Made by a program: the position numbers and the translations under genes
Assembly (NCBI GenBank): GCA_910587725.1
Contig: CAJUNG010000009.1
Span: forward strand, 1-41,481
Origin: an uncultured Bacilli bacterium
Lineage (GTDB): Bacteria > Bacillota_I > Bacilli_A > RF39 > UBA660
Length of the DNA stretch: 41,481 nucleotides
Direction of reading: 5' to 3'
Notes under the pieces: model-generated
Databases searched by the model: none
Told to the model about the DNA's origin: nothing
Seen by the model: only the letters and a program-made list of their open reading frames with translations
Shown: positions 8,850 through 16,426 of the stretch, piece by piece
Layout of the letters: each line of letters begins with the position of its first letter
Numbering within the stretch: position 1 is the first letter of the stretch

Positions 8850-10094
8850 TTATTCCTCCTTGATTGCTTTTTTTGTCTCTATTTCAATTAATCGGTCTAA
8901 TTTTTCTTTAATTTGTTTTAACATTCTTTCATTGGGCGAGGTGTCCTTTGGAATGTAATATTTCTTTCTTTGCAAATTGTTTGGTAGGTATTGTTGTACG
9001 ACGAAGTTATTTGGAAAATCATGTGGATATTTGTAAGTAGTCGTATGAATTCTGATGGTTTCGGGAACTGGTCCACATCTTCCGGTTTCTACGTCTTTTA
9101 ATGCTTTATCGATGGCGAGATAAGCGGTATTCGATTTTGGTGAAAGTGCAAGTTCAACTACAATTTCTGCTAGTGGAATTCTAGCTTCTGGTAGTCCGAC
9201 TAATTCACAAGCATCGATTGCTGCTTTTACACGTGGCCCCATATCTGGATTGGCTAGTCCAATATCTTCATAACAGATAACACTCATTCTTCTATAGATA
9301 CTATCTAAGTCTCCAATGACAATCAGTCTTGCAAGATAATGAATTGCGGCATCGACATTACTTCCACGAATAGATTTTTGGAAGGCAGAGAGTAAATCAT
9401 AGTGTTCTTCTTCATCTTTATCACCACTGATATTTGCTTTACCAGAAATGTTCTTTAATAGTTCGAGAGTAATTTTTTTATCTTCTGTAGAATAAAAGGC
9501 GACTTCTAGTAAATTATAAGCATATCTTAAATCATGATTTGCTAATTTGCTAATCAGTCGGATTTCTTCATTTCCGATAATAATTCCTTCTAAATCTTCA
9601 TGGTTTAATGCTTTTTTGATTCCTTCCTCGATTTCTTTTTCTGTTAAAGCTTTTAATTCGTATAACTGACATCTGCTTCGAATTGCCGGATTAATTTTAT
9701 GATATGGGTTAGATGTGGTCATCCCAATTAAGATAATCAGTCCACTTTCTAGGTGGGGAAGGAGGATATCTTGTTTGTCTTTGTTTAATCGATGAATTTC
9801 ATCTAAAATCAAGACGAGTTCTCCATACATTTTGGCCTCTTCAATGACCACTTCAATATCTTTTTTGGTATTGCTTACTGCATTTAAGAATCGGTATCGC
9901 ATTCCGACATCATGAATCATCGCTTGGGCGATGGAGGTTTTCCCAATTCCCGGCTTTCCATATAAAATCATAGAGAATAACTTTTTGTTTTTGACTAAAT
10001 TTCGTAAAACTTTTCCTTTTCCTAGCAATTCTTTTTGGCCAATGACGTCATCGATTGATTTTGGGGCCATTTTTTTTGCTAATAAATTTGCCGT
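8850..10094 (-). CDS. rarA: Replication-associated recombination protein RarA (MgsA/WRNIP1 family AAA+ ATPase)
   Basis: This clamp-loader-related ATPase acts at stalled replication forks. Walker A is GKPGIGKT and Walker B LILDEIH, followed by the RarA tetramerisation domain (RRMSVICYEDIGLANP, SPKSNTAYLAIDKAL). The first ATG (10070) gives a protein that lacks the family's first residues and has no ribosome site. Reading upstream in frame adds NLLAKK before MAPKSIDDVIGQ, matching the conserved PLAxRMRP region. A perfect GGAGGT (10101-10106) sits 6 bases before an in-frame ACG at 10092-10094, and a stop lies a few codons further up. I therefore place the start at ACG, giving 414 residues. The identity is firm; the ACG start is inference. 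Confidence 0.92.
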   Translation of the reverse strand, partial: TANLLAKKMAPKSIDDVIGQKELLGKGKVLRNLVKNKKLFSMILYGKPGIGKTSIAQAMIHDVGMRYRFLNAVSNTKKDIEVVIEEAKMYGELVLILDEIHRLNKDKQDILLPHLESGLIILIGMTTSNPYHKINPAIRSRCQLYELKALTEKEIEEGIKKALNHEDLEGIIIGNEEIRLISKLANHDLRYAYNLLEVAFYSTEDKKITLELLKNISGKANISGDKDEEEHYDLLSAFQKSIRGSNVDAAIHYLARLIVIGDLDSIYRRMSVICYEDIGLANPDMGPRVKAAIDACELVGLPEARIPLAEIVVELALSPKSNTAYLAIDKALKDVETGRCGPVPETIRIHTTTYKYPHDFPNNFVVQQYLPNNLQRKKYYIPKDTSPNERMLKQIKEKLDRLIEIETKKAIKEE

Positions 10095-10141
10095 AGTATC
10101 ACCTCCAATAAGTTTTTCTTATTTCTATTCTAGCATAGACT

Positions 10142-10169
10142 TTCAAAAATGACTAGATTGTGTTATAAT
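10142..10169 (+). promoter_or_regulatory. Extended -10 promoter of the xer-deoB operon
   Basis: TGTTATAAT carries an extended -10 TG and a perfect TATAAT at 10164-10169. The -35 region is weak (TTTCAA-like, 17 bases upstream), as is usual for extended -10 promoters. It leads into AGGAGG and the TTG start at 10193. Confidence 0.65.
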
Positions 10170-10192
10170 TTTTTTATAGGAGGAGATAGTTT

Positions 10193-11134
10193 TTGATTGT
10201 AGATGAGAAATTTTCGAAAATGAAGTCTTCTGCTAGGAAAGATGCGTTAGATGATGAGAGGTGCGAGTATTTATCTTATATTTTATTAGATCGAAGACTT
10301 AGTGAAAAAACAAAAGAATCTTATGATTATGAACTGAGAAATTTCCATGATTATTTAAGAAGTATTTCTGTTACTAGTAGTACACTAGTATCAAGAGAGA
10401 ATATTCAAAACTATTTAAAGCAATCGGCTTCTTTAAAGAGTCGTAGTATTGCTCATAGAATTACAACACTTCGTGAATTTTATAAGTTCTTGCTTACGGT
10501 TGGAAAGATTAATGTGGACGTGATGAGCGATGTGAAGGGTCCTCGATTAGAGAAGGTACTTCCTAATACGCTTACGGTTGAAGAAGTAGATAAACTTCTA
10601 GATATTTCTCTCGATACTGTATTTGATTATCGTAATCGGGCAATTTTAGAGCTTTTATATGCAAGTGGTCTTAGAATTAGCGAAGCGCTTTCTTTAACTT
10701 TTCATGATGTGAGTTTGAATAGTTGTACGATTCGTGTTGTTGGAAAAGGAAAAAAAGAGCGAATTGTTCCTTTAAGTGATGTTGCGATTCTTCATTTAAA
10801 GAATTATTTGGAACATCGACATGAAATCGATAAAAAACATTCTGACTTTTTGTTTTTAAATGTGAATGGCACACCGTTAAGTCGGGTCGGTTTTTTTAAA
10901 AATTTACAGAAGATTTTGCTTAGTCAAAATATTCAAAAGAAAGTAACTCCTCATACATTAAGACATTCTTTTGCAACGCATATGATTGAATATGGAGCTG
11001 ATTTGCGGGTAGTGCAAGAATTATTAGGACATTCTGATATTTCTACGACAAGAATTTATACACATATTACGAATAAAAAGGTTGAGGATGATTATAAAAG
11101 TTATCATCCTCGAATTAAGGAGGATACAAAATGA
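10193..11134 (+). CDS. xerD: Xer-type tyrosine recombinase (XerD-like)
   Basis: This 313-residue site-specific recombinase presumably resolves chromosome dimers at dif. The N-terminal SAM-like core-binding domain spans about 25-110. The catalytic domain has R161 (ASGLRISEAL), the GKGKKER lysine loop, H254 and R257 (HTLRH), H280 (LLGHSDISTT) and the nucleophile Y289 (RIYTHI). It starts at TTG with AGGAGG upstream. Its stop overlaps the deoB ATG by 4 bases, and xerD-deoB adjacency is known from Bacillus, so this is a chromosomal gene and not a phage integrase. A dif-like site carrying the prophage lies 2.6 kb downstream. Confidence 0.92.
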   Translation: MIVDEKFSKMKSSARKDALDDERCEYLSYILLDRRLSEKTKESYDYELRNFHDYLRSISVTSSTLVSRENIQNYLKQSASLKSRSIAHRITTLREFYKFLLTVGKINVDVMSDVKGPRLEKVLPNTLTVEEVDKLLDISLDTVFDYRNRAILELLYASGLRISEALSLTFHDVSLNSCTIRVVGKGKKERIVPLSDVAILHLKNYLEHRHEIDKKHSDFLFLNVNGTPLSRVGFFKNLQKILLSQNIQKKVTPHTLRHSFATHMIEYGADLRVVQELLGHSDISTTRIYTHITNKKVEDDYKSYHPRIKEDTK

Positions 11135-12291
11135 GGTTTAAACGGGTATTTTTGGTTTGTTTGGATTCTTTAGGTGTTGGAGAAGCGATTGATGCAAATA
11201 ATTATGGAGATACAAGTGCGAATACGCTTGGACATATTATGGAGAGTCACCCACTTTTCGTTCCGAATTTAAAGAAAATTGGTTTTTTGAATACTATTTC
11301 TATGAATGATGAGGAAACTGAGGCTTATTATACAGTTGCTAGACCTACTAATCCTGGAAATGATAGTTTAGATGGACATTATGAACTTATGGGAGTAGTT
11401 AATCGTGAGCCTTTTCAAAATTTTACGGAAAATGCTTTTCCTAGAGAACTTTTAGAAGTCATTGCTACGAAAACAAGAAGAAAGATTATTGGTAATGTAG
11501 TAGGGGAAGGGGAAGTATTATTAGAGCGTTTAGGAGGCAAGCAGATGGAATATGGAGCGCTTCTTATCTATACGTCTAATGGCTCTAATTTGAAAGTTGC
11601 TGCTCATGAAGAGGTTATCCCTACCGTAAAGTTATATGAAATTTGTCAAATTATTCGAGAAATTACCAAAAAACAAGAATGGAAAGTGGGTAGGGTAGTT
11701 GCGAAGCCTTTTACAGGGAAAGTTGGGGCTTTTAAGTTTACTAAGGAATCACGTGAATTTGCTTTAGACCCTCCAGGAAAGAGTTTGTTAGAGTCGTTGA
11801 GTGAAGCAGGGTATGCAACAATTTGTTTTGGCAAAGTTGCTGATTGTTTTAATGCTAAGGGAGTTAGTAAGATTATTAAAACAAAGTCGAATTTGGATGG
11901 TCTTACTAAGTTTACCGATGTAATGACGAAAAAATTTACTGGACTTGCGTTTATCAATTTGTCTGATTTTGATTGTAATTTTGCTCATAAATGCGATACT
12001 TTAGGATATGCACATGCAATTGAAGAATTGGATGTAGAACTTGCCATTATGTTTAATAAGCTAAATAATGATGATTTATTAATTTTTACGGCGGACCATG
12101 GTTGCGACCCTACACTTGGAGGAAATCATACGAGAGAGAATGTTCCTGTGATTATGTTTAGTCGGGCATTTAAGGAACCAAGACAGTTGGATATTATGGA
12201 TAGTATGGCAGATATTGCGGCAACAATTGCTGAAAATTTTGGTGTAGATGCTCCTGAGATTGGTACTAGTTATTTAGATATATTGAAATAA
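11131..12291 (+). CDS. deoB: Phosphopentomutase DeoB-like protein with an altered phospho-acceptor site
   Basis: This 386-residue member of the alkaline-phosphatase superfamily should interconvert ribose-1- and ribose-5-phosphate in nucleoside salvage. Metal ligands are present: D12 (LVCLDSLG), DFD and FAHKCD, TADHG, and NHTRE. The cap domain follows the DeoB pattern (KIIGN, YTSNGSNLKVAAHEE, VGRVVAKPF). Compared from memory with Bacillus cereus DeoB, the motif GKDTxTGHWE reads GNDSLDGHYE here, so the phosphorylated Thr is replaced by Asp81. Other substitutions affect the ASGTE loop, here GEGEV. Identity as a DeoB homologue is firm, but ordinary mutase activity is uncertain. It overlaps xerD by 4 bases. 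Confidence 0.88.
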   Translation: MRFKRVFLVCLDSLGVGEAIDANNYGDTSANTLGHIMESHPLFVPNLKKIGFLNTISMNDEETEAYYTVARPTNPGNDSLDGHYELMGVVNREPFQNFTENAFPRELLEVIATKTRRKIIGNVVGEGEVLLERLGGKQMEYGALLIYTSNGSNLKVAAHEEVIPTVKLYEICQIIREITKKQEWKVGRVVAKPFTGKVGAFKFTKESREFALDPPGKSLLESLSEAGYATICFGKVADCFNAKGVSKIIKTKSNLDGLTKFTDVMTKKFTGLAFINLSDFDCNFAHKCDTLGYAHAIEELDVELAIMFNKLNNDDLLIFTADHGCDPTLGGNHTRENVPVIMFSRAFKEPRQLDIMDSMADIAATIAENFGVDAPEIGTSYLDILK

Positions 12292-12292
12292 A

Positions 12293-12317
12293 AAAAGAGC
12301 ACGTTTTGTGTTCTTTT
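12293..12317. terminator. Terminator after deoB, shared with the convergent DUF1540 gene
   Basis: AAAAGAGCAC pairs with GTGTTCTTTT over a GTTTT loop, with one G-T wobble. The T-run follows on the plus strand and an A-run precedes, so it can act in both directions. Confidence 0.75.
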
Positions 12318-12498
12318 ACTTTTCTAGTTTGTTACAGTCGCATTCGAAACTTTTGCAAATGGTAGAAGCTTCTTTTTCTGCTTCTCTACATCCACAGTCA
12401 CATCCTACTTCGATTTCTGATAATTTGCAGCATCCACTTTCGCAATTTTGATGTTTGCAGCTTTCTACATCGCATTTAATATGTTGTTGTTTTTCCAT
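12316..12498 (-). CDS. Cysteine-rich DUF1540 domain protein
   Basis: This 60-residue protein contains ten or so cysteines arranged as IKCDVESCKHQNC and SEIEVGCDCGC, then FECDC. The CxVxxC start and the ItVgC segment match the DUF1540 family (PF07561), small proteins thought to bind metal through clustered cysteines. Function is not established. AGGTG lies 6-7 bases before the ATG. It is transcribed towards deoB and shares its terminator. Confidence 0.8.
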   Translation of the reverse strand: MEKQQHIKCDVESCKHQNCESGCCKLSEIEVGCDCGCREAEKEASTICKSFECDCNKLEK

Positions 12499-12569
12499 AT
12501 TTTCACCTCATTTATATTATGATGTGTTTTTTCAAATATTATACAGTTTTTTATTTGTTTTTTCTTATG

Positions 12570-12576
12570 ATATAAT
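12570..12576 (+). promoter_or_regulatory. Extended -10 promoter of the 219-residue membrane protein gene
   Basis: TGATATAAT carries TG one base before a perfect TATAAT (12571-12576). No good -35 is visible in the T-rich upstream stretch. It is 25 bases before the gene's ATG. Confidence 0.55.
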
Positions 12577-12601
12577 ATAAATATACGAAGGAGGTACTTG
12601 T

Positions 12602-13261
12602 ATGTTAAAATTGCTTGAAAATGAGTATAAAAGGAAATGTAGTTATCGATGGTCTACTCTTCAGTATTATTCTGGTGCATTTTTAGTTTCTATTCTCTAT
12701 TTATGTATTTTGAAAATTTTTTCTCTTGACTCTTTATTTTGGAATTGCTCTTATTTTATCGTAATCGTTTTATATGTGGGCGTTTATACTTTGAATTTTT
12801 TTGGTATTCGGAAGATAGATAAAGAGATAAAACAGACGATAATAGAGTATTCGCTATTGCTGAAAAAGGAAAGACTTTTAAATTTAGTTTCTCTTCTTCA
12901 ACAGAATGGGTTTAAGACAAAGGAGGATATTCAACTTGTAATTGATTACTATGAAAATGAGAAGGGAATTTCAGGTAAATTTTTTCTGTGGAAGGGATTT
13001 GCTACAGTAATGTCTTTAATTATTTCAATTTTAGGGATAGTTTATGTTGGTGATCCTAGAAATCCAGAGATGATGGCGAATGCTATAGAAATATTTCTAT
13101 ATGTGTTTTTTACTACCTTTTTGTTGTTTTTTGTTATCTGGATATGTTTTAAAATTATTGAAGATCTATATCGTGGTTTGTTTTTTCTGGATATCACGGA
13201 AGACTTAATTGAAATTTCTATTCATTTTGATGAATATAAGGAAAAATTATGTGAAAAATAA
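12602..13261 (+). CDS. Multi-pass membrane protein of unknown function
   Basis: This 219-residue protein has four likely membrane helices in two pairs (about 25-42, 48-67, 133-150 and 166-185), separated by a charged, helical central loop (70-125). The C-terminal 25 residues are acidic and probably cytoplasmic. GAAGGAGG lies 7 bases before the ATG. I do not recognise a family. It lies immediately before the lipoprotein gene and the dif/prophage site, and is not obviously part of the phage because it lies outside the left attachment site. Confidence 0.75.
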   Translation: MLKLLENEYKRKCSYRWSTLQYYSGAFLVSILYLCILKIFSLDSLFWNCSYFIVIVLYVGVYTLNFFGIRKIDKEIKQTIIEYSLLLKKERLLNLVSLLQQNGFKTKEDIQLVIDYYENEKGISGKFFLWKGFATVMSLIISILGIVYVGDPRNPEMMANAIEIFLYVFFTTFLLFFVIWICFKIIEDLYRGLFFLDITEDLIEISIHFDEYKEKLCEK

Positions 13262-13290
13262 TTGATATGATTTCCATTTTTTTGTATAAT
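13262..13290 (+). promoter_or_regulatory. Sigma-A promoter of the lipoprotein gene
   Basis: TTGATA at 13262-13267, a 17-base spacer, and TATAAT at 13285-13290. It overlaps the stop codon of the preceding membrane protein gene. Confidence 0.8.
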
Positions 13291-13312
13291 GAGAATAGGG
13301 TAGGTGAGTTTT

Positions 13313-13762
13313 TTGAAAAAGAAATTATTTGCTTTTGTTACGTTGTTATGTATCTCTCCCCTATTAATTGGGTGTGGGGGAGAAAATAAAAAGCCAAAGA
13401 CAGAATTTATGATGGGTGAAATAGCAAAAATTGATGATTATGAAGTTGTTTATACCAAACATTATTTTGGGGGAACGAATTTATTTGTTAATTTTGAAAT
13501 TACGAATCATCATAAGGAAAAGAGAAATATTGATTTGGGAGAAGATTTTGTATTGTATAATGAACTTTCTGAAAAACTTGAAAATATTTCTCAAGGAACG
13601 ATTGAATTAGCTTCTAAAGAAACGATGAATGTGAATTTAGTATTTGCTATCAATTCTGATTTGAACTCTTCAGAAATGTATGAACCAATCGATATTACTG
13701 GTTATAAAATTTTATTTTATTCAGGAGTAGTTAGCAATAATATAGGGTTTATCTTAAAATAG
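13313..13762 (+). CDS. Putative lipoprotein with Ig-like (DUF4352-type) domain
   Basis: This 149-residue secreted protein has a basic start (MKKK), a hydrophobic core and a lipobox-like LLIGC, so Cys would be lipid-modified and anchored outside the membrane. The rest is a beta-rich domain resembling the telokin-like/DUF4352 lipoproteins (INVKF-like VNFEITNHHKE, then a section on sustaining structure NVNLVFAIN). I chose TTG 13313, 6 bases after AGGTGA, over GTG 13304, which overlaps that ribosome site. The gene ends 24 bases before the dif-like left attachment site of the prophage. Function unknown. Confidence 0.7.
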   Translation: MKKKLFAFVTLLCISPLLIGCGGENKKPKTEFMMGEIAKIDDYEVVYTKHYFGGTNLFVNFEITNHHKEKRNIDLGEDFVLYNELSEKLENISQGTIELASKETMNVNLVFAINSDLNSSEMYEPIDITGYKILFYSGVVSNNIGFILK

Positions 13763-13765
13763 ACT

Positions 13766-15115
13766 TTATATTTCTTTCCACCTTTTGGTTAACATAATAT
13801 CAATTATCGGAAGAAGTGTATCAGAGTTTAAAAGTTGATTAGTTGCCTTATTTTCATTACTTAAAATAATCGAATGCAAATCATCTATATAATTCTTAAC
13901 TTCTGAGAATGTCAATGGTTCTAATTTATTAACTTTTCTAAAATCATTCACCCGAGATAAATCTTTATAATTAAACTTATTCGAACCTTTTTGAAATAAT
14001 TCTACTAAAAAATTAGATGATTGTGTATCCAGTTTTAAATTATCTAAACTAGATAATAATACCATTAATGCCGATTTCGATGTCGATTTATATAACCATT
14101 CTTTTTTACGAGTAATTCCCTCCTCTGGAAGATAATTCGTAATGGATAGGGTAGTAACATTTTTTAAAAAATTACGCCACCAACCAACAGTTGCAACTCT
14201 AGTAATATTATTATCTTTCCATTGTTTCTTCGGAATTTTAAAATCTAAATAATGATATAAAACAGAGCGAATAAGTTCATTAACCGTTTGTTCTTTTGCT
14301 AATATTTTTTTTACAACAGAGCGTGCATGCTCATGCCTGAATCGAACCTCAGTTCTAGTCCAAAATTTTATATTTTTATCAACGATAATATTTTTAGATT
14401 CTCTTTCTTTTAATTTATCATAAAAAGTAATCTGTATATTGCTGGCCTTAGAACCGAATTGTAATGTATGACCTTGATTCTTCGAACTATCTAAATGAAT
14501 TTTCTCTAAATTTAATACATTCATAAATTTAGAAGACAACTCCCCCACTCTAACTTTATCCAGTAATTTCTGGAGAGTGAAATATTTATCTGTAAAAGAA
14601 TCAATTGAAATATCTATACGATTATAATTTAATATATATTTATCCTCTAACTTTTGAAAAAACTCTATATAGTCTAATCCTAATTGCTCAAAATCTCTAC
14701 AAGCTTGCCCTGACATTAGAATATGTATTCCCATATCAGGCCTTGAAGTATTGTACATAATATAAATATTCTTGTAAGAATACGAAACATTGTATCCATT
14801 TACTCCATAATATTCATAAACCAAATCTGTATAAGCCAAACCAAATAAATAATTAAAAATCTCAATTACTCTCTCCCCTACTTCATTAACTGCCAAAACC
14901 TCACCTGTGTCAAATGAAATGTCAAAAGATTCACTCAAAATTGTCGCCTGAAACCAATCAAAAAGTAGGTAGTTTAACTCACATCGAGTTTCGCCCGTCG
15001 TTTCAAGGTAAACTGGCATTTTTTGTGTAATCTCCACCCCCCTATTAGTAAGGGGGGTCGTCTGATGACATTTATTTTCTTCGTTGACATTATTTGACAT
15101 ATTATTTTTAGACAT
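13766..15115 (-). CDS. Phage replication initiator, Rep_trans (pT181 RepC / ICE NicK-like) family
   Basis: This 449-residue rolling-circle initiator should nick the phage double-strand origin. Family landmarks are RIDISID (166-172), FYDKLKE with candidate nucleophile Y232, and RTEVRF (254-259). The N-terminal ~30 residues are polar and are encoded by the stretch holding the nick-site hairpin (codons 20-27). It is the last gene of the phage minus-strand operon, 10 bases after the Zot-like gene, with AGGAGG before the ATG. The 3' end crosses the left attachment site, so its final residues DIMLTKRWKEI come from host DNA. In the circular phage the predicted tail after LLPII is ESISTLEKTG. The family call is strong; the catalytic Tyr is inferred. 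Confidence 0.88.
   Translation of the reverse strand: MSKNNMSNNVNEENKCHQTTPLTNRGVEITQKMPVYLETTGETRCELNYLLFDWFQATILSESFDISFDTGEVLAVNEVGERVIEIFNYLFGLAYTDLVYEYYGVNGYNVSYSYKNIYIMYNTSRPDMGIHILMSGQACRDFEQLGLDYIEFFQKLEDKYILNYNRIDISIDSFTDKYFTLQKLLDKVRVGELSSKFMNVLNLEKIHLDSSKNQGHTLQFGSKASNIQITFYDKLKERESKNIIVDKNIKFWTRTEVRFRHEHARSVVKKILAKEQTVNELIRSVLYHYLDFKIPKKQWKDNNITRVATVGWWRNFLKNVTTLSITNYLPEEGITRKKEWLYKSTSKSALMVLLSSLDNLKLDTQSSNFLVELFQKGSNKFNYKDLSRVNDFRKVNKLEPLTFSEVKNYIDDLHSIILSNENKATNQLLNSDTLLPIIDIMLTKRWKEI
13787..13814. other. attL: hybrid dif-like site (left prophage end)
   Basis: Left arm GGTTAACATAA, centre TATCAA, right arm TTATCGGAAGA. The left arm and the start of the centre resemble the XerD side of Bacillus dif (AGTTTACATAA on this strand). 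The whole 28-base site matches 21 of 28 positions of the B. subtilis dif sequence as remembered. It lies within the 3' end of rep. Confidence 0.8.
15036..15058 (-). other. Predicted double-strand origin: nick hairpin inside rep
   Basis: On the minus strand ACCCCCCT and AGGGGGGT form perfect 8-bp arms around loop TACTAAT. From memory, the nick hairpin of ICEBs1 (inside nicK, another Rep_trans protein) has the same C-run and G-run arms and ends CTAACAGGGGGGT, against CTAATAGGGGGGT here; pT181 has CTAATAG in its loop. The hairpin encodes Rep residues 20-27. Nicking would be expected within ACTAAT. This is a strong similarity but untested. Confidence 0.75.
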
Positions 15116-15125
15116 AAAAAACCTC

Positions 15126-15929
15126 CTATAAAGATACTATATCGTTCTCTGCAAGCTCCTGAGAACGAATTTTAGCTGCCTTAGGGCTCTGTAACGAATT
15201 ATTCTTGAATAAGACATCGCGCAACATAGAAACATCCGCATCGGGCATATCTAAGCTGCTATAAGTTCCCTTATCAATCAATGGTTGACTCGCATTAATT
15301 GGTCGCAAATAACATGTGTCATAGCTTTTAAAAATCTTTCTAAAATTCATAAAAATCGTCTTAGATTTAATATCCTTTAATTTTTTTAAATCCTTATCAC
15401 GAGTAAATGATGATTCATAATCTTCAAATTCATAAGTAACACGCATCGTAATAAAACCAATTTTTAAAACTGGAAGACATAATTTCATTTTAATTCGATA
15501 ATACTCCGATACTACATTCCTTAATTTTTTGATTACACGCGAAGGGTGCTGCGAAATATAAATAATATCACAAATTCCAAAATGTCGATGTGCCTGATTA
15601 AAATTTGCAATAATTTTAGGAAACAATTTATATTCATCAGAATCATAAAATAACTGAATTTCATCAATGATAATTAACGCACCAGGCATAAATGAATATT
15701 GATTTTTTAAATCATAAATAGAAACTTTATTCGCATAAATTTTCTTTCTTTTATTTAATAAAATCGGATAATTCGAATAAATATTATTATAGGTTGTTTC
15801 TAATCCCCTAAATTTCCTTACTATTTTCCTAAGCAATCCATTTTGCTTATTATAATATTTAATTGCCAGCGCAGTAGCAGTTAAAGTCTTCCCTTTCCCA
15901 GGCAATCCATTAATACTTATAACAGACAT
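15126..15929 (-). CDS. Zot/pI-like phage assembly ATPase
   Basis: This 267-residue protein carries Walker A GLPGKGKT (8-15) and Walker B LIIIDE (85-90) followed by IQLFYDS, then NQAHRHFGICDIIYISQHPSRV, typical of the Zot (PF05707) ATPase that drives filamentous phage extrusion. Gram-negative homologues are longer, with a membrane helix and a periplasmic domain. No convincing helix is seen here, and the protein ends soon after the ATPase core, in keeping with a host that lacks an outer membrane. How it reaches the membrane is open; small membrane proteins upstream could recruit it. AGGAGG precedes ATG by 6 bases; rep follows 10 bases later. Confidence 0.88.
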   Translation of the reverse strand: MSVISINGLPGKGKTLTATALAIKYYNKQNGLLRKIVRKFRGLETTYNNIYSNYPILLNKRKKIYANKVSIYDLKNQYSFMPGALIIIDEIQLFYDSDEYKLFPKIIANFNQAHRHFGICDIIYISQHPSRVIKKLRNVVSEYYRIKMKLCLPVLKIGFITMRVTYEFEDYESSFTRDKDLKKLKDIKSKTIFMNFRKIFKSYDTCYLRPINASQPLIDKGTYSSLDMPDADVSMLRDVLFKNNSLQSPKAAKIRSQELAENDIVSL

Positions 15930-15938
15930 AAAATCCTC

Positions 15939-16163
15939 CTAAAATAAAGTAATTTGTTCAAAATCATTACTTTGATTTTTCTTCTTTTTCTCATATTCTT
16001 CTAACGAAAATGTGCAAGATAAGATTTCTTTATCAAGAGCGCGAACGCTCTTACATAATTCTTGCCTTAACCCATACCCGGCCTTATCCCAAGCGAATCG
16101 ATTTAAAAAATGGCGTTGTATTTTTAAATCTTTTAAATAAGATTTCGTATATAAAATTTGCAT
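15939..16163 (-). CDS. Small soluble phage protein, 74 residues
   Basis: No family is recognised. It is basic and aromatic at the start (MQILYTKSYLKDLKIQRHFLNRF) and Lys-rich towards the end (EEYEKKKKN). I chose ATG 16163, 8 bases after GGGAGG, over an in-frame TTG two codons upstream. It is tightly packed just before the Zot-like gene, so it may assist assembly or replication. Confidence 0.65.
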   Translation of the reverse strand: MQILYTKSYLKDLKIQRHFLNRFAWDKAGYGLRQELCKSVRALDKEILSCTFSLEEYEKKKKNQSNDFEQITLF

Positions 16164-16181
16164 AATCAAAACCTCCCTAAT

Positions 16182-16319
16182 CTAAAAGAAATCTTTTACA
16201 AAAAAATCCAAAAAAAGAATTAAAACGATAGCGAAAATTACTACTATCAAAAAAACAAAAATATCATTACTAGTTTCACAAAAACATTCAACTGTTTTTT
16301 TACAACAATCTAAAATCAT
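16182..16319 (-). CDS. Small single-pass membrane protein, 45 residues
   Basis: It has a short Cys-containing head (MILDCCKKTVECFC), then one strongly hydrophobic helix (about 20-40). Its ATG overlaps the stop of the preceding gene (TAATG), which indicates translational coupling. The size suits a minor virion protein of the pVII/pIX or pVI kind or an assembly factor. The Cys cluster (four in 14 residues) is unusual. Confidence 0.6.
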   Translation of the reverse strand: MILDCCKKTVECFCETSNDIFVFLIVVIFAIVLILFLDFFVKDFF

Positions 16320-16426
16320 TAATTAATTACCTCATCACTATCACTTAAAATTGCATTATACTGTTTTATTTCTTTAAGTAAATTTATACCCACTCTTGTT
16401 AATTCGACTGTCTTTTTATTACTCAT
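16319..16426 (-). CDS. Very small phage protein, 35 residues
   Basis: A polar, probably helical peptide (VELTRVGINLLKEIKQYN) with an acidic tail. Its ATG overlaps the stop of the upstream gene (ATGA), and its own stop overlaps the next ATG. This coupling on both sides is the main support that it is real. No family recognised. Confidence 0.55.
   Translation of the reverse strand: MSNKKTVELTRVGINLLKEIKQYNAILSDSDEVIN

Noticed and set aside
10193..11134. The tyrosine recombinase as the integrase of the prophage
   Set aside because: It lies 2.6 kb outside attL, overlaps deoB as in Bacillus, and has the length and motifs of a chromosomal Xer protein. The phage probably uses it, but it is not a phage gene.
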